Counted from the first letter of the stretch, positions 24,353-32,359 are shown. The stretch: DNA of 32,918 nucleotides from Ascidiaceihabitans sp047624005 (GCA_047624005.1 JBLHPE010000020.1:1-32918), one strand, 5' to 3'. Numbers and translations: made by a program. The notes: generated by a model not told the origin, from the sequence alone.

Positions 24353-24928
24353 TCACTGATTCAGCGGTATTACTTCGGCTTTTTCACTGTCAGGGATCGC
24401 ATCCAGCATCTGTTCTACGCTCAAACCTGAGACAGGATGCACCCAATCCTTCGCAACGTCGGACATTGGCACCAGAACAAAGGCACGGTCCTGAACCCGA
24501 GGATGCGGCAGGATTAGATCCGTTGGGGCATGCATCTTTTGTAGATCAGGTGCCAAGTTACGCCACACCTCGTATGTTTCAAGGTCAGGAGCCACCACAT
24601 CGTCGATTGCAATCAAATCAAGGTCTAGGGTCCGCTGCCCCCAGCGTTGAACACGTTCGCGGCCAAACTCCAGTTCGATTGCATGCAAATGAGCCATCGT
24701 TTCATTGGGTGACCACGCTGCCTCGAGCAAAAGTGCGGCGTTTACATAGTCTGGTCCGGCGCCAGCTGGGAAGCACGGTGTCTGGTAAAATGTGCTTATT
24801 TTGCGAATCACCCCACCACGACGCTCGATCGCTGTTATTGCTTGACGCAAAGTAAGCTCCGGCGCACTTCCGCCCAAAGGTAGGTTACTGCCCATCGCGA
24901 GTATCATTTGTGCAATTTTTTTAGGCAT
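24353..24928 (-). CDS. folK: 6-hydroxymethyl-7,8-dihydropterin pyrophosphokinase
   Basis: Folate-pathway kinase transferring pyrophosphate from ATP to 6-hydroxymethyl-dihydropterin. It has 191 residues. The N-terminus ILAMGSNLPLGG is the usual start, STFYQTPCFPAGAGPDYVNAA forms the pterin pocket, and the signature is RWGQRTLDLDLIAIDD, followed by LPHPRVQDRAFVLVPM. A GGGGGA ribosome site lies immediately upstream of ATG 24928. It is the first gene of the minus-strand run leading to rpoZ and rsh, divergent from the NYN-domain gene across 131 nt. Confidence 0.95.
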   Translation of the reverse strand: MPKKIAQMILAMGSNLPLGGSAPELTLRQAITAIERRGGVIRKISTFYQTPCFPAGAGPDYVNAALLLEAAWSPNETMAHLHAIELEFGRERVQRWGQRTLDLDLIAIDDVVAPDLETYEVWRNLAPDLQKMHAPTDLILPHPRVQDRAFVLVPMSDVAKDWVHPVSGLSVEQMLDAIPDSEKAEVIPLNQ

Positions 24929-25059
24929 ATTCCCCCCGTTATGTACGAATGATACCTTGCTACAATATACAAAAGCACTATTTTTAGAATATCGCGCGGC
25001 AATTTTTATTTTTCACTCACGGAATTGTAGGCTGCGCCATTATTCGGAAGGACATTTTA

Positions 25060-25632
25060 ATGTTTTACAAAGACGAACGGTTAGCGTTGTTCATAGATGG
25101 TTCAAATCTGTATGCCGCAGCTAAGGCACTTGGTTTTGACATCGACTATAAATTATTGCGTAAAGAGTTCATGCGTCGCGGCAAATTGTTGCGGGCATTC
25201 TATTACACAGCACTTCTGGAAAACGATGAGTATTCGCCAATCCGCCCGCTGGTCGACTGGTTGAACTACAACGGTTTCACAATGGTTACAAAACCAGCCA
25301 AAGAGTACACAGACAGCATGGGCCGGCGCAAAGTCAAAGGCAACATGGACATTGAATTGGCCGTAGATGCGATGGAGTTGGCGTCACGTGTTGACCACAT
25401 CGTATTGTTTTCAGGTGATGGCGATTTCCGTCCCTTGATTGAGAGCCTTCAGCGTCAAGGTGTGCGCGTTTCTGTGGTTTCTACAATCCGCAGTCAACCT
25501 CCAATGATCTCAGATGAATTGCGCCGTCAGGCCGATAACTTCATCGAATTGGATGAACTGAAGGACGTCCTTGGACGCCCGCCTCGCGAATTCACGCCAG
25601 AACTACGCGACCCTGTCGCCGTCGAAGACTAA
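25060..25632 (+). CDS. NYN-domain protein, LabA/DUF88 family
   Basis: A 190-residue protein with an NYN domain, a PIN-like nuclease fold. The acidic residues expected at the metal site are present: FIDGSNLY near residue 11, KGNMDIELAVDAM near 98 and VLFSGDGDFRPLI near 120. RNase activity on structured or tRNA-like RNA is known for some relatives; substrate and role are unknown here. AAGGA lies a few bases before ATG 25060. It stands alone between divergent folK and ispH and is followed by a perfect 11-bp hairpin. Confidence 0.9.
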   Translation: MFYKDERLALFIDGSNLYAAAKALGFDIDYKLLRKEFMRRGKLLRAFYYTALLENDEYSPIRPLVDWLNYNGFTMVTKPAKEYTDSMGRRKVKGNMDIELAVDAMELASRVDHIVLFSGDGDFRPLIESLQRQGVRVSVVSTIRSQPPMISDELRRQADNFIELDELKDVLGRPPREFTPELRDPVAVED

Positions 25633-25635
25633 ATT

Positions 25636-25661
25636 TGATCGCCGACCCATGTCGGCGATCA
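25636..25661. terminator. Hairpin after the NYN gene, possible terminator
   Basis: Perfect 11-bp inverted repeat TGATCGCCGAC / GTCGGCGATCA with a 4-nt CCAT loop, starting 3 nt after the stop codon. There is no T-run after it on the plus strand, so it may be an RNA-stabilising 3' end or a weak terminator rather than a classical one. Confidence 0.5.
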
Positions 25662-25759
25662 CTACCCGCCCGTCAGCAAAAACCCGATGCGTCATTTGAC
25701 AGGGTGGACCTAGCTGATCCACGGTATTACCTATCGTACAACAGACGATGGAGACCGTG

Positions 25760-26710
25760 ATGCCCTTGCCCCCTTTGAAACTTTATCTGGCTGCCCCACG
25801 CGGGTTTTGCGCTGGCGTTGATCGCGCTATTAAAATTGTAGAGATGGCGATCGAAAAATGGGGCGCGCCCATCTACGTGCGTCACGAAATCGTGCACAAC
25901 AAATTCGTAGTTGATGGCTTGCGCGACAAAGGGGCTGTCTTCGTCGAGGAGTTGGATGAATGCCCCGATGACCGCCCTGTTATCTTTTCAGCGCACGGCG
26001 TCCCAAAATCTGTACCCGATGCCGCGAAGGCTCGCCAAATGGTGTTCGTTGATGCCACCTGTCCATTGGTCAGCAAAGTGCACATCGAAGCGCAGCGTCA
26101 TTCGGATCAAGGCTTACAAATGATCATGATCGGGCATGAAGGGCACCCCGAAACCGTCGGCACAATGGGCCAGCTGCCTGACGGCGAAGTTCTTTTGGTC
26201 GAAACACCCGAAGATGTGGCACAGGTTGATGTGCGTGACCCAGACCAGCTTGCCTATGTCACCCAAACCACCCTTAGCGTCGATGATACTGCTGATATTG
26301 TCGCAGCACTCAAAGATCGGTTCCCAAAGATCGTCGGACCACACAAAGAAGATATTTGCTACGCGACCACCAACCGCCAAGAGGCTGTTAAAGCGATGGC
26401 CCCTAAATGTGATGCCATTCTGGTCGTTGGTGCGCCCAACTCATCCAATTCGAAACGATTGGTCGAAGTTGGCGCACGTGCTGGCTGCAAATATGCCCAA
26501 CTGGTCCAACGTGCGACAGACATCGATTGGCGCAGCCTAGAAGGCATTACATCTATCGGGATCACAGCAGGTGCGTCTGCACCCGAGGTTTTGATAAATG
26601 AGGTGATAGACGCGTTCAAAGCCCGATACGACGTAACCAGCGAGATGGTTGAAACAGCCGTAGAAAACGTCGAATTTAAAGTACCGCGTGTATTGCGCGA
26701 GGTAGGTTAA
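25760..26710 (+). CDS. ispH: 4-hydroxy-3-methylbut-2-enyl diphosphate reductase
   Basis: Iron-sulfur enzyme catalysing the last step of the MEP isoprenoid pathway, giving IPP and DMAPP. It has 316 residues. The three cluster cysteines are visible: Cys17 in APRGFCAGVDRAI, one in DATCPLVSKVH near 100, and one in EDICYATTNRQEAV near 198. Other family motifs are YVRHEIVHNK, SAHGVP, GHEGHPET, TQTTLS, GAPNSSNS and GITAGASAPE. I chose ATG 25760, 6 nt after GGAG; ATG 25748 would place that site inside the gene. A methyltransferase gene follows after 5 nt. Confidence 0.96.
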   Translation: MPLPPLKLYLAAPRGFCAGVDRAIKIVEMAIEKWGAPIYVRHEIVHNKFVVDGLRDKGAVFVEELDECPDDRPVIFSAHGVPKSVPDAAKARQMVFVDATCPLVSKVHIEAQRHSDQGLQMIMIGHEGHPETVGTMGQLPDGEVLLVETPEDVAQVDVRDPDQLAYVTQTTLSVDDTADIVAALKDRFPKIVGPHKEDICYATTNRQEAVKAMAPKCDAILVVGAPNSSNSKRLVEVGARAGCKYAQLVQRATDIDWRSLEGITSIGITAGASAPEVLINEVIDAFKARYDVTSEMVETAVENVEFKVPRVLREVG

Positions 26711-26715
26711 ATCTG

Positions 26716-27309
26716 ATGGGTGATAAAGAGACTATCAAGGTTTACGCGGCCAAGGCCAAGGAATACGCCGCCATGACGGACGATGACGGCGCAGATGACC
26801 CAATTTTAGCAACGTTCATCGCTGCGATACCAGCAAACGGACATGTCCTTGATTTGGGCTGTGGACCAGGTGCCTCGGCCAACAAGATGGCGCAAGCTGG
26901 TTTGCGAGTTACCGCCACTGATGCCGTTCCCGAAATGGTCGCTTTGGCCGAACGGTTTGTAGGTGTAACAGCAATTTGCGCATCCTTTGAGGATATAACC
27001 GGCGAAGATATATATGATGGCATTTGGGCTAATTTCAGCCTGCTCCATGCGCCTAAAGTAGATATGCCACGCCATCTTGCGGCGCTTTCAAAGGCCCTTA
27101 AACCAAACGGGTTGTTTCACATTGGAATGAAGGGAGGGTCTGGTGAAAAACGCGATGGGATCGGTCGCCAATACAGCTACTATGAACTAGACGAATTGAC
27201 CGCGTTATTGGAAGATGCAGGTCTTTCAGCAAAAGAACATTCCTCTGGCAGCGCAATGGGGCTGGACGGCACCATTGCGAACTGGATATGCGTGCAAGCA
27301 TATGGCTAA
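26716..27309 (+). CDS. Class I SAM-dependent methyltransferase
   Basis: A 197-residue methyltransferase with substrate unknown. Motif I is VLDLGCGPGASANKMA at about residue 42, the acidic end of strand 2 is in VTATDAVPEMV, and the later blocks are ICASFEDI and YDGIWANFSLLHAP, followed by a C-terminal Rossmann half with PNGLFHIGMK. It is 5 nt downstream of ispH and its end overlaps rnhA by eight bases, so the three are probably cotranscribed. The family is too broad to assign a small-molecule, RNA or protein target. Confidence 0.88.
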   Translation: MGDKETIKVYAAKAKEYAAMTDDDGADDPILATFIAAIPANGHVLDLGCGPGASANKMAQAGLRVTATDAVPEMVALAERFVGVTAICASFEDITGEDIYDGIWANFSLLHAPKVDMPRHLAALSKALKPNGLFHIGMKGGSGEKRDGIGRQYSYYELDELTALLEDAGLSAKEHSSGSAMGLDGTIANWICVQAYG

Positions 27310-27760
27310 ATTAATCGCATACACAGACGGCGCATGCAGCGGAAATCCGGGTCCCGGTGGCTGGGGTGCGTTGTTGCAAGCCAAAGATGGCGCAACCGTT
27401 GTCAAAGAACGTGTGCTTAAAGGCGGCGAAGCAGCAACCACCAACAACCGGATGGAGCTGTTGGCCGCAATCAACGCGCTGGAATCCCTGACACGGAACA
27501 CTGAAATCACCATCGTGACAGACAGCAACTACGTCAAAAACGGGATCACCAGCTGGATTTTTGGCTGGAAGAAGAACGGCTGGAAAAACGCGGCCAAGAA
27601 GCCCGTCGCCAATGCCGAACTTTGGCAACGTTTGGACCTTGTGAATGCACAGCATCAAGTGACGTGGAAATGGGTCAAAGGTCACGCGGGCCATCCAGAG
27701 AACGAGCGCGCAGATGAACTTGCTCGCGCAGGTATGGCTCCGTTTAAGTCAAAGAAATAA
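27302..27760 (+). CDS. rnhA: Ribonuclease HI
   Basis: Cleaves the RNA strand of RNA-DNA hybrids. It has 152 residues. The catalytic acidic residues sit in the expected motifs: Asp9 in YTDGACSGNPG, Glu in NNRMELLAAINAL, Asp in VTDSNYVKNGI and the last Asp in HAGHPENERADELA. GWKKNGWKNAAKKPV is the basic handle region. I chose ATG 27302 (MAKLIAYTDG); the in-frame ATG at 27215 lies inside the methyltransferase gene. It is last in the ispH-methyltransferase-rnhA run and converges closely with the GlsB-type gene. Confidence 0.96.
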   Translation: MAKLIAYTDGACSGNPGPGGWGALLQAKDGATVVKERVLKGGEAATTNNRMELLAAINALESLTRNTEITIVTDSNYVKNGITSWIFGWKKNGWKNAAKKPVANAELWQRLDLVNAQHQVTWKWVKGHAGHPENERADELARAGMAPFKSKK

Positions 27761-27766
27761 TCGCGG

Positions 27767-28003
27767 TTATTTCCGCCAGTGGGTCGGGATAATAACCAAG
27801 GCACCGATGGATGATGCAATCGCATTAAGGCCAGCACTGTTAAAGCCAATCCCAAACATCAATCTGATGAAGTAGAACAAGAACGCACCGCCCACGCAAA
27901 TTATGATGGATTGAAGAATTCCGTTGTGTGTAAAGTTCGTTTTCTCAGCAAGATATCCAACGATCCCTGCGATCACGACAGTCCCAATCATTGTAGGAAA
28001 CAT
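27767..28003 (-). CDS. GlsB/YeaQ/YmgE-type small membrane protein
   Basis: A 78-residue protein that is mostly hydrophobic, with about three membrane segments: TMIGTVVIAGIVGYLAEK, GILQSIIICVGGAFLFYFI and a Gly/Ala/Ile-rich C-terminal one. It resembles the transglycosylase-associated GlsB/YeaQ/YmgE family, small stress-related inner-membrane proteins of unknown mechanism, but lacks a fully convincing signature, so the family call is moderate. GAAAGGAT precedes ATG 28003; the longer frame to 28048 overlaps fmt and is rejected. It lies 14 nt after the fmt stop and is probably in the deformylase-fmt transcription unit. Confidence 0.72.
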   Translation of the reverse strand: MFPTMIGTVVIAGIVGYLAEKTNFTHNGILQSIIICVGGAFLFYFIRLMFGIGFNSAGLNAIASSIGALVIIPTHWRK

Positions 28004-28017
28004 AGGGTATCCTTTCG

Positions 28018-28923
28018 TTAAAGCTGTGTTCCGGCGGGCAAAGGCCAACCGTTCAAAAACTGCTCAGCGTCCTGCGCACTTTTGCCTGCCCGTTGCAGCT
28101 TGGTCAACCGAATGGCTCCTTCACCACAAGCGACAGTCAATTCATCATCCAAAACACAGCCTGCCGTTCCCGAATGTTCAACCAAAGTCGAACCCAGAAC
28201 TTTGACACGTGTGCCGTTCATCTCAAACCATGCGCCAGGGAATGGGCATAACCCACGGACGAGACGATCAACTTCAATTGCAGGTTTTGACCAATCAATC
28301 GCGGCCTCAGACTTCTCGACCTTGGCCGCATAAGTCACCCCATCGTCGGGCTGTGGTTGGGCAACAAGCTGATCGAGTTGAGCAAGGGCATCCACTATTG
28401 CTGTTGCGCCAAGATCGCTTAGCCGGTCATGTAGCTGATGCGTGGTTTCACTTTCGCCAATAGAGACTGTGTGACGGGACAGAACCGGACCTGTGTCCAA
28501 TCCTGCCTCCATCTGCATGATACAAACACCAGTTTCTGTATCGCCGGCCATAATTGCACGGTGGATGGGCGCCGCGCCGCGCCAACGCGGCAGAAGGCTC
28601 GCATGGATATTCAAACATCCTTTTACTGGGGCATCCAAAATAGACTGCGGCAGGATCAAACCATAGGCCACGACCACTGCTATATCAGCATTCAGTGCCT
28701 GAAATTCAGCCAACGCCTCGTCCGTTCGCACAGTTACAGGATAGCGCACAGTCAAGCCCAGCGCTTCGGCTTTGGATTGAACGGGGCTTGGGCGATCTTT
28801 CTTACCCCGCCCAGCTGGGCGTGGGGGCTGGGAATAAACCGCGACAACGTCGTGACCAGCATCGACCAGCGCCTCAAGAACTAGGACCGAAAAATCGGGC
28901 GTCCCCATAAAAACTATTCGCAT
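28018..28923 (-). CDS. fmt: Methionyl-tRNA formyltransferase
   Basis: Formylates initiator Met-tRNA using 10-formyl-THF, supplying the substrate whose product is later deformylated by the Def proteins encoded upstream. It has 301 residues. The start MRIVFMGTPDFSV is typical. The active-site block is LNIHASLLPRWRGAAPIHRAI, with the Asp of METGTVLS-type sequence seen as MEAGLDTGPVLS. The C-terminal domain has AAKVEKSEAAIDWSKPA and CPFPGAWFEMNG. ATG 28923 is chosen because the frame to 29100 runs into the def-like gene and has a Cys-rich, non-native N-terminus. About 40 nt separate it from the third deformylase-like gene. Confidence 0.96.
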   Translation of the reverse strand: MRIVFMGTPDFSVLVLEALVDAGHDVVAVYSQPPRPAGRGKKDRPSPVQSKAEALGLTVRYPVTVRTDEALAEFQALNADIAVVVAYGLILPQSILDAPVKGCLNIHASLLPRWRGAAPIHRAIMAGDTETGVCIMQMEAGLDTGPVLSRHTVSIGESETTHQLHDRLSDLGATAIVDALAQLDQLVAQPQPDDGVTYAAKVEKSEAAIDWSKPAIEVDRLVRGLCPFPGAWFEMNGTRVKVLGSTLVEHSGTAGCVLDDELTVACGEGAIRLTKLQRAGKSAQDAEQFLNGWPLPAGTQL

Positions 28924-28963
28924 ATTACCCTCGCATTGGCGCGCCACAGGCTCACCTAAAAAC

Positions 28964-29455
28964 TCACACTTTGCGTGCTTTGCGCAGCAGCATATCGCGT
29001 TTGACCCGCCCAAGATTGTCGAAATACATTTTGCCTTGAAGGTGATCGATCTGGTGCTGCACGCTTGTCGCCTCAAGTCCTGTAAAATCACGACGGGCAA
29101 TTACGCCATCCTCGTTCAAATACCGAACCGAAACATTCTTTGGCCGTAGGATTGAGGCGGACACTCCGACCAAATTCGGGCTCGCCTCTTGATAGCTGTT
29201 CAATTCTTCCGAGGTCGACAAGACAGATGGGTTGGCCAGTACTATACGCTGATTGCGTTCAGTCGAAACATCAACAACAGCCAATTGCATCATCACACCA
29301 ATTTGTGGCGCTGCTAGGCCAACGCCCGGCATGGCATCCATTGTTTCGATCATGTCAGCCCAAATGGCCTGTATATCATCTGTTATTGCAGCAACCTCAG
29401 GCACCGCAATTCGCAGCCGTTTGTCTGGCCACTTCAAAAAAGGACGCACTGTCAC
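28964..29455 (-). CDS. Peptide-deformylase-like protein with degenerate active site
   Basis: A 163-residue deformylase homologue. Motif I GVGLAAPQ at 44-51 is intact. Motif II, normally EGCLS with the metal-ligand Cys, reads EASPN at 90-94, giving Ser92 for Cys. Motif III, normally HEIDH, reads HQIDH at 134-138, giving Gln135 for the catalytic Glu; both metal-ligand His remain. By the known chemistry of deformylases, loss of both Cys and Glu should abolish or greatly lower activity. Length and surrounding conserved residues argue against a decaying pseudogene. It overlaps the second deformylase gene by four bases and precedes fmt by about 40 nt, so it is translated in the same operon. Confidence 0.9.
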   Translation of the reverse strand: MTVRPFLKWPDKRLRIAVPEVAAITDDIQAIWADMIETMDAMPGVGLAAPQIGVMMQLAVVDVSTERNQRIVLANPSVLSTSEELNSYQEASPNLVGVSASILRPKNVSVRYLNEDGVIARRDFTGLEATSVQHQIDHLQGKMYFDNLGRVKRDMLLRKARKV

Positions 29456-29952
29456 TGCGCAGCCTTATAGTCGGCAATTAAACCCGCACGAACATCTGCA
29501 CTGAGGTGGTCAAAGGTCACTATCCCATCCAGATGATCCAACTCATGCTGAACACAGGCAGCGCCGAACCCGACGAAGGATTGCACATACCGCGCGCCCT
29601 CATGGGACGACCAAACCAGTTGAACTTGCGAAGGGCGGTTCACGTCAGCCAATATACCGGGAATGGACAAACAGCCTTCTTCCATCGTGGCCCGTTCTTC
29701 GCCGATTTCTGACAACATCGGATTGATACAAATCAACGGATCAGATTTGCCTTCTTTCCAACCCACATCCATCACGAATAAGCGGTGCAACGCACCGACC
29801 TGCGAAGCAGCCAAGCCACGCCCTTTAGCGGCATACATGGTGTCCAACATATCCTGCGCTAAAGTGCGGATTTCGTCTGTGACTTCGTCAATCTGGACGC
29901 AGGTTTCAGTCAACAGCGGGTTGGGCCAAAGAACGATATCCAAAACACTCAT
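29452..29952 (-). CDS. def: Peptide deformylase, second copy
   Basis: Metalloenzyme removing the formyl group from nascent N-formylmethionine. It has 166 residues. Motif I is GRGLAASQ at 44-51, with Ser for the usual Pro. Motif II EGCLS at 92-96 (metal-ligand Cys94) and motif III HELDH at 136-140 are intact, so it should be catalytically competent. It lies between the canonical copy (3-nt gap) and the degenerate copy (4-nt overlap). The altered motif I and the short sequence around it suggest different substrate preference from the first copy; this is inference. Confidence 0.93.
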   Translation of the reverse strand: MSVLDIVLWPNPLLTETCVQIDEVTDEIRTLAQDMLDTMYAAKGRGLAASQVGALHRLFVMDVGWKEGKSDPLICINPMLSEIGEERATMEEGCLSIPGILADVNRPSQVQLVWSSHEGARYVQSFVGFGAACVQHELDHLDGIVTFDHLSADVRAGLIADYKAAQ

Positions 29953-29955
29953 CGC

Positions 29956-30474
29956 TTAACCTCGTGCCAATTCGCGCTTCAGCTTCACCATTTTTCGAGT
30001 GATCATCTGGCGGCGAAGTGGCTTAATGTGGTCGATGAACAGCTTGCCCTCAAGATGATCAATCTCGTGCTGGACACAGGTTGCCCATAGACCATCCATC
30101 TCTTCTGTTTGCTCATTTCCATCACGGTCGATCCAACGAACTTGAACCGATGCAGGACGGGTCACGTCCGCGAAGTGTTCGGGAATCGACAGGCACCCCT
30201 CTTCGTACACATTTAAATCAGCGGACGACGCGATCACTTCTGGATTAAACATGATCAAGGGTCGGGCGGTTTCACCCTCTTCCTTCACACAATCCAGAAC
30301 GATGAGACGCCGCAAAACACCAATCTGCGGTGCAGCCAGACCGACGCCAGGGGCATCGTACATTGTCTGCAACATATCGTCGGCAAGCGTGCGCAATTCA
30401 TCAGTCAAATCTGGCACAGCAGCGCAGGACTTTTTCAGGCGAGGATCGGGGTGTAAAAGAATAGGGCGTATCAT
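29956..30474 (-). CDS. def: Peptide deformylase, canonical copy
   Basis: The most conventional of three tandem deformylases, 172 residues. Motif I is GVGLAAPQ at 44-51, motif II EGCLS at 92-96 and motif III HEIDH at 136-140, followed by LEGKLFIDHI and a basic C-terminal helix (MVKLKRELARG). This is probably the housekeeping Def. I chose ATG 30474 (MIRPILLHPD), the normal family start; the frame to 30555 adds a sequence that does not fit. It is first in the def-def-def-like-fmt operon and is divergent from the PLP enzyme gene across 102 nt. Confidence 0.95.
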   Translation of the reverse strand: MIRPILLHPDPRLKKSCAAVPDLTDELRTLADDMLQTMYDAPGVGLAAPQIGVLRRLIVLDCVKEEGETARPLIMFNPEVIASSADLNVYEEGCLSIPEHFADVTRPASVQVRWIDRDGNEQTEEMDGLWATCVQHEIDHLEGKLFIDHIKPLRRQMITRKMVKLKRELARG

Positions 30475-30576
30475 GGCAGTGATGTAGGACAATGCGCCGC
30501 CCATCGCAACGCCTCTTGCGCCCCCGTCATATCCCGCTAGCTTGCAGCGAACCAAATTTTATCTCGGAGAGACCCC

Positions 30577-31746
30577 ATGAGCTTTGACGACATCATCGAC
30601 CGCCGCGGCAGCCATTGCGTAAAATGGGACATGATGGAAGAAATCTATGGCGTCCCGACCGATACAGGTTTGGCAATGTGGGTCGCCGACATGGATTTCC
30701 GTCCCCCGCAATGCGTGCTGGATGCAGTTCAAGGTCAAGTAGATCACGGAGTCATGGGCTATTTTGGAGACGATTCCAAATATAAGGCTGCGATCAACTG
30801 GTGGATGGACACGCGCCACGGCTGGAAGGTTGATCCATCATGGATTTTCACCACGCATGGTTTGGTGAATGGCACCGCGATGTGTGTGGACGCGTTTACT
30901 GCAGTCGGCGACGGCGTTGTCTTGTTTACACCCGTCTATCACGCCTTTGCGAAAGTGATTACCGCAGCGGGGCGCCAAGTTGTCGAATGCGAGTTGGTCA
31001 ATACAAACGGACGCTTCGAGATGGATTTCGACGCATACGACGCGCAAATGACCGGCAACGAGAAGATGGTCATTTTGTGCTCTCCCCATAATCCTGGCGG
31101 CACCGTATGGACACGGGCCGAATTGCAACAGGTCGCCGACTTTGCCAAACGCCACGATTTGATACTAGTGTCCGATGAAATTCACCATGATCTGGTGATG
31201 CCAGGACACACACACGTCCCGATGAGCCTGATTGACGGGATCACGGATCGCCTTGTGATGATGACGGCCACCACAAAAACCTTCAACATTGCGGGATCTC
31301 ATTCCGGCAATGTGATTATTGAAGACCCCGATTTGCGGGCAAAGTTCGCAGGACGTATGGCCGCACTCGGCCTATCCGCCAATTCGTTTGGTCTGTTCAT
31401 GGCCACGGCTGCTTATTCTCCAGAAGGGGCGGCATGGGTTGATAGTTTGGTTGAATACCTCGACGGAAATCGCAAACTCTTTGATGCGGGCGTGAATGCC
31501 ATTCCGGGCCTTGCCTCAATGAACCTAGAGGCAACCTATCTGTCATGGGTGGATTTTGATGGCACAGGCATGAGTCGCGAAGATTTTACCAAACGGGTCG
31601 AGAAAGATGCACAAATCGCTGTGAACCACGGCCCGACATTTGGGACAGGTGGCGACAGCTTCTTACGGTTCAACATCGCGACACCACGTTCGCGGGTGCA
31701 AGAAGCAGTTGATCGCTTGGCCAAGGCCTTTGGCGACCTTCAATAA
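30577..31746 (+). CDS. MalY/PatB family PLP-dependent enzyme (cystathionine beta-lyase type)
   Basis: A 389-residue class I/II aminotransferase-fold protein of the MalY/PatB group, whose members act as C-S beta-lyases on cystathionine or cysteine conjugates. The PLP lysine is Lys234 in TATTKTFNIAGSHSG. Asp200 in LVSDEIHHDL pairs with the pyridine nitrogen, and Asn172 is in CSPHNPGG. The N-terminal block is MWVADMDF. GGAGA lies 6 nt before the ATG. A role in methionine biosynthesis or sulfur release is probable; the substrate is not visible from sequence. It stands alone, followed by a hairpin that points mostly at the opposite-strand gene. Confidence 0.9.
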   Translation: MSFDDIIDRRGSHCVKWDMMEEIYGVPTDTGLAMWVADMDFRPPQCVLDAVQGQVDHGVMGYFGDDSKYKAAINWWMDTRHGWKVDPSWIFTTHGLVNGTAMCVDAFTAVGDGVVLFTPVYHAFAKVITAAGRQVVECELVNTNGRFEMDFDAYDAQMTGNEKMVILCSPHNPGGTVWTRAELQQVADFAKRHDLILVSDEIHHDLVMPGHTHVPMSLIDGITDRLVMMTATTKTFNIAGSHSGNVIIEDPDLRAKFAGRMAALGLSANSFGLFMATAAYSPEGAAWVDSLVEYLDGNRKLFDAGVNAIPGLASMNLEATYLSWVDFDGTGMSREDFTKRVEKDAQIAVNHGPTFGTGGDSFLRFNIATPRSRVQEAVDRLAKAFGDLQ

Positions 31747-31750
31747 AACC

Positions 31751-31778
31751 AAAAAAGGCGCGGTTAATTCCGCGCCTT
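31751..31778 (-). terminator. Rho-independent terminator, shared by convergent genes
   Basis: A 9-bp perfect stem AAGGCGCGG / CCGCGCCTT with a 6-nt TTAATT loop. An A6 run overlaps the left arm on the plus strand and becomes a T-run on the minus strand, so it best terminates the unrecognised gene coming from the right. It also lies a few bases after the MalY/PatB stop. Confidence 0.85.
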
Positions 31779-31825
31779 ACGTTTATCGGTTTGCTGCGCG
31801 CGTCGCACACCACAATTAAAAAGTC

Positions 31826-32179
31826 TCAGCGAATGCCTTCAATCAGTGCAACCGGTGCATCGATTTTGCGCACAAAATCCAAGGCCGGTTGATCCGACAC
31901 CGCCGTCAGGCGCTTAAACTCAAAACACATCTCATCAGTCTCTTGCTCACTTGCAACAATCAGACATTGGAACAGATGAACCGCCCCATCATACAAATCC
32001 ACCAACCCACGCAATTGCGGTGCTGTTTCTGCATCAATCGAAAACCCAGTCTTCCACATGCGCAAGATCGGATAAGTCACACCATCCGCAGACAAACGCA
32101 AACGCGACGCCTTCTTCATGCGTTCCATTCGGGCGCGATCTAAACCTGCCTGCACTTCTTTTGGTACAAATGTTGTCAT
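31826..32179 (-). CDS. Conserved-looking protein of unknown function
   Basis: I do not recognise this 117-residue protein. It begins MTTFVPKEVQAGLDRARMER with a basic helical N-terminus, then RLRLSADGVTYPILRMWKTGFSID, suggesting a small beta domain, and an acidic C-terminal half (DLYDGAVHLFQCLIVASEQE, MCFEFKRLT). There is no signal peptide or membrane segment. The layout is reminiscent of a small ligand-binding or PilZ-like beta barrel, but the RxxxR and DxSxxG motifs of PilZ are not evident. GGAG lies about 8 nt before ATG 32179; the ORF can extend to 32200. Codon use and position between a good ribosome site and a good terminator make it a real gene. Confidence 0.78.
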   Translation of the reverse strand: MTTFVPKEVQAGLDRARMERMKKASRLRLSADGVTYPILRMWKTGFSIDAETAPQLRGLVDLYDGAVHLFQCLIVASEQETDEMCFEFKRLTAVSDQPALDFVRKIDAPVALIEGIR

Positions 32180-32359
32180 CAGCAGTCTCCAATTCCCCAC
32201 GCAAAGAATAGCCCAACTTCTAGCCGCTGTAAGTTAAAACTTTATGACAGCACCGAAACCTTCGTCTGTGCATTCACGCAGACAAGATGCGCGAGGGATA
32301 GTGTAGCCACATATCAATCAAAGTCCTAACAATGGCCCAACAAAATAAGGAAAATTCAG

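Noticed and set aside
25696..25730. TTGACA followed by TATTAC as an ispH promoter
   Set aside because: The spacer is 23 nt, too long for a sigma-70-type promoter; no better -10 lies 16-18 nt from the TTGACA.
28924..29100. 59-codon N-terminal extension of fmt
   Set aside because: The extension runs over the third deformylase-like gene and is Cys-rich and unlike any Fmt; ATG 28923 gives the normal family start.
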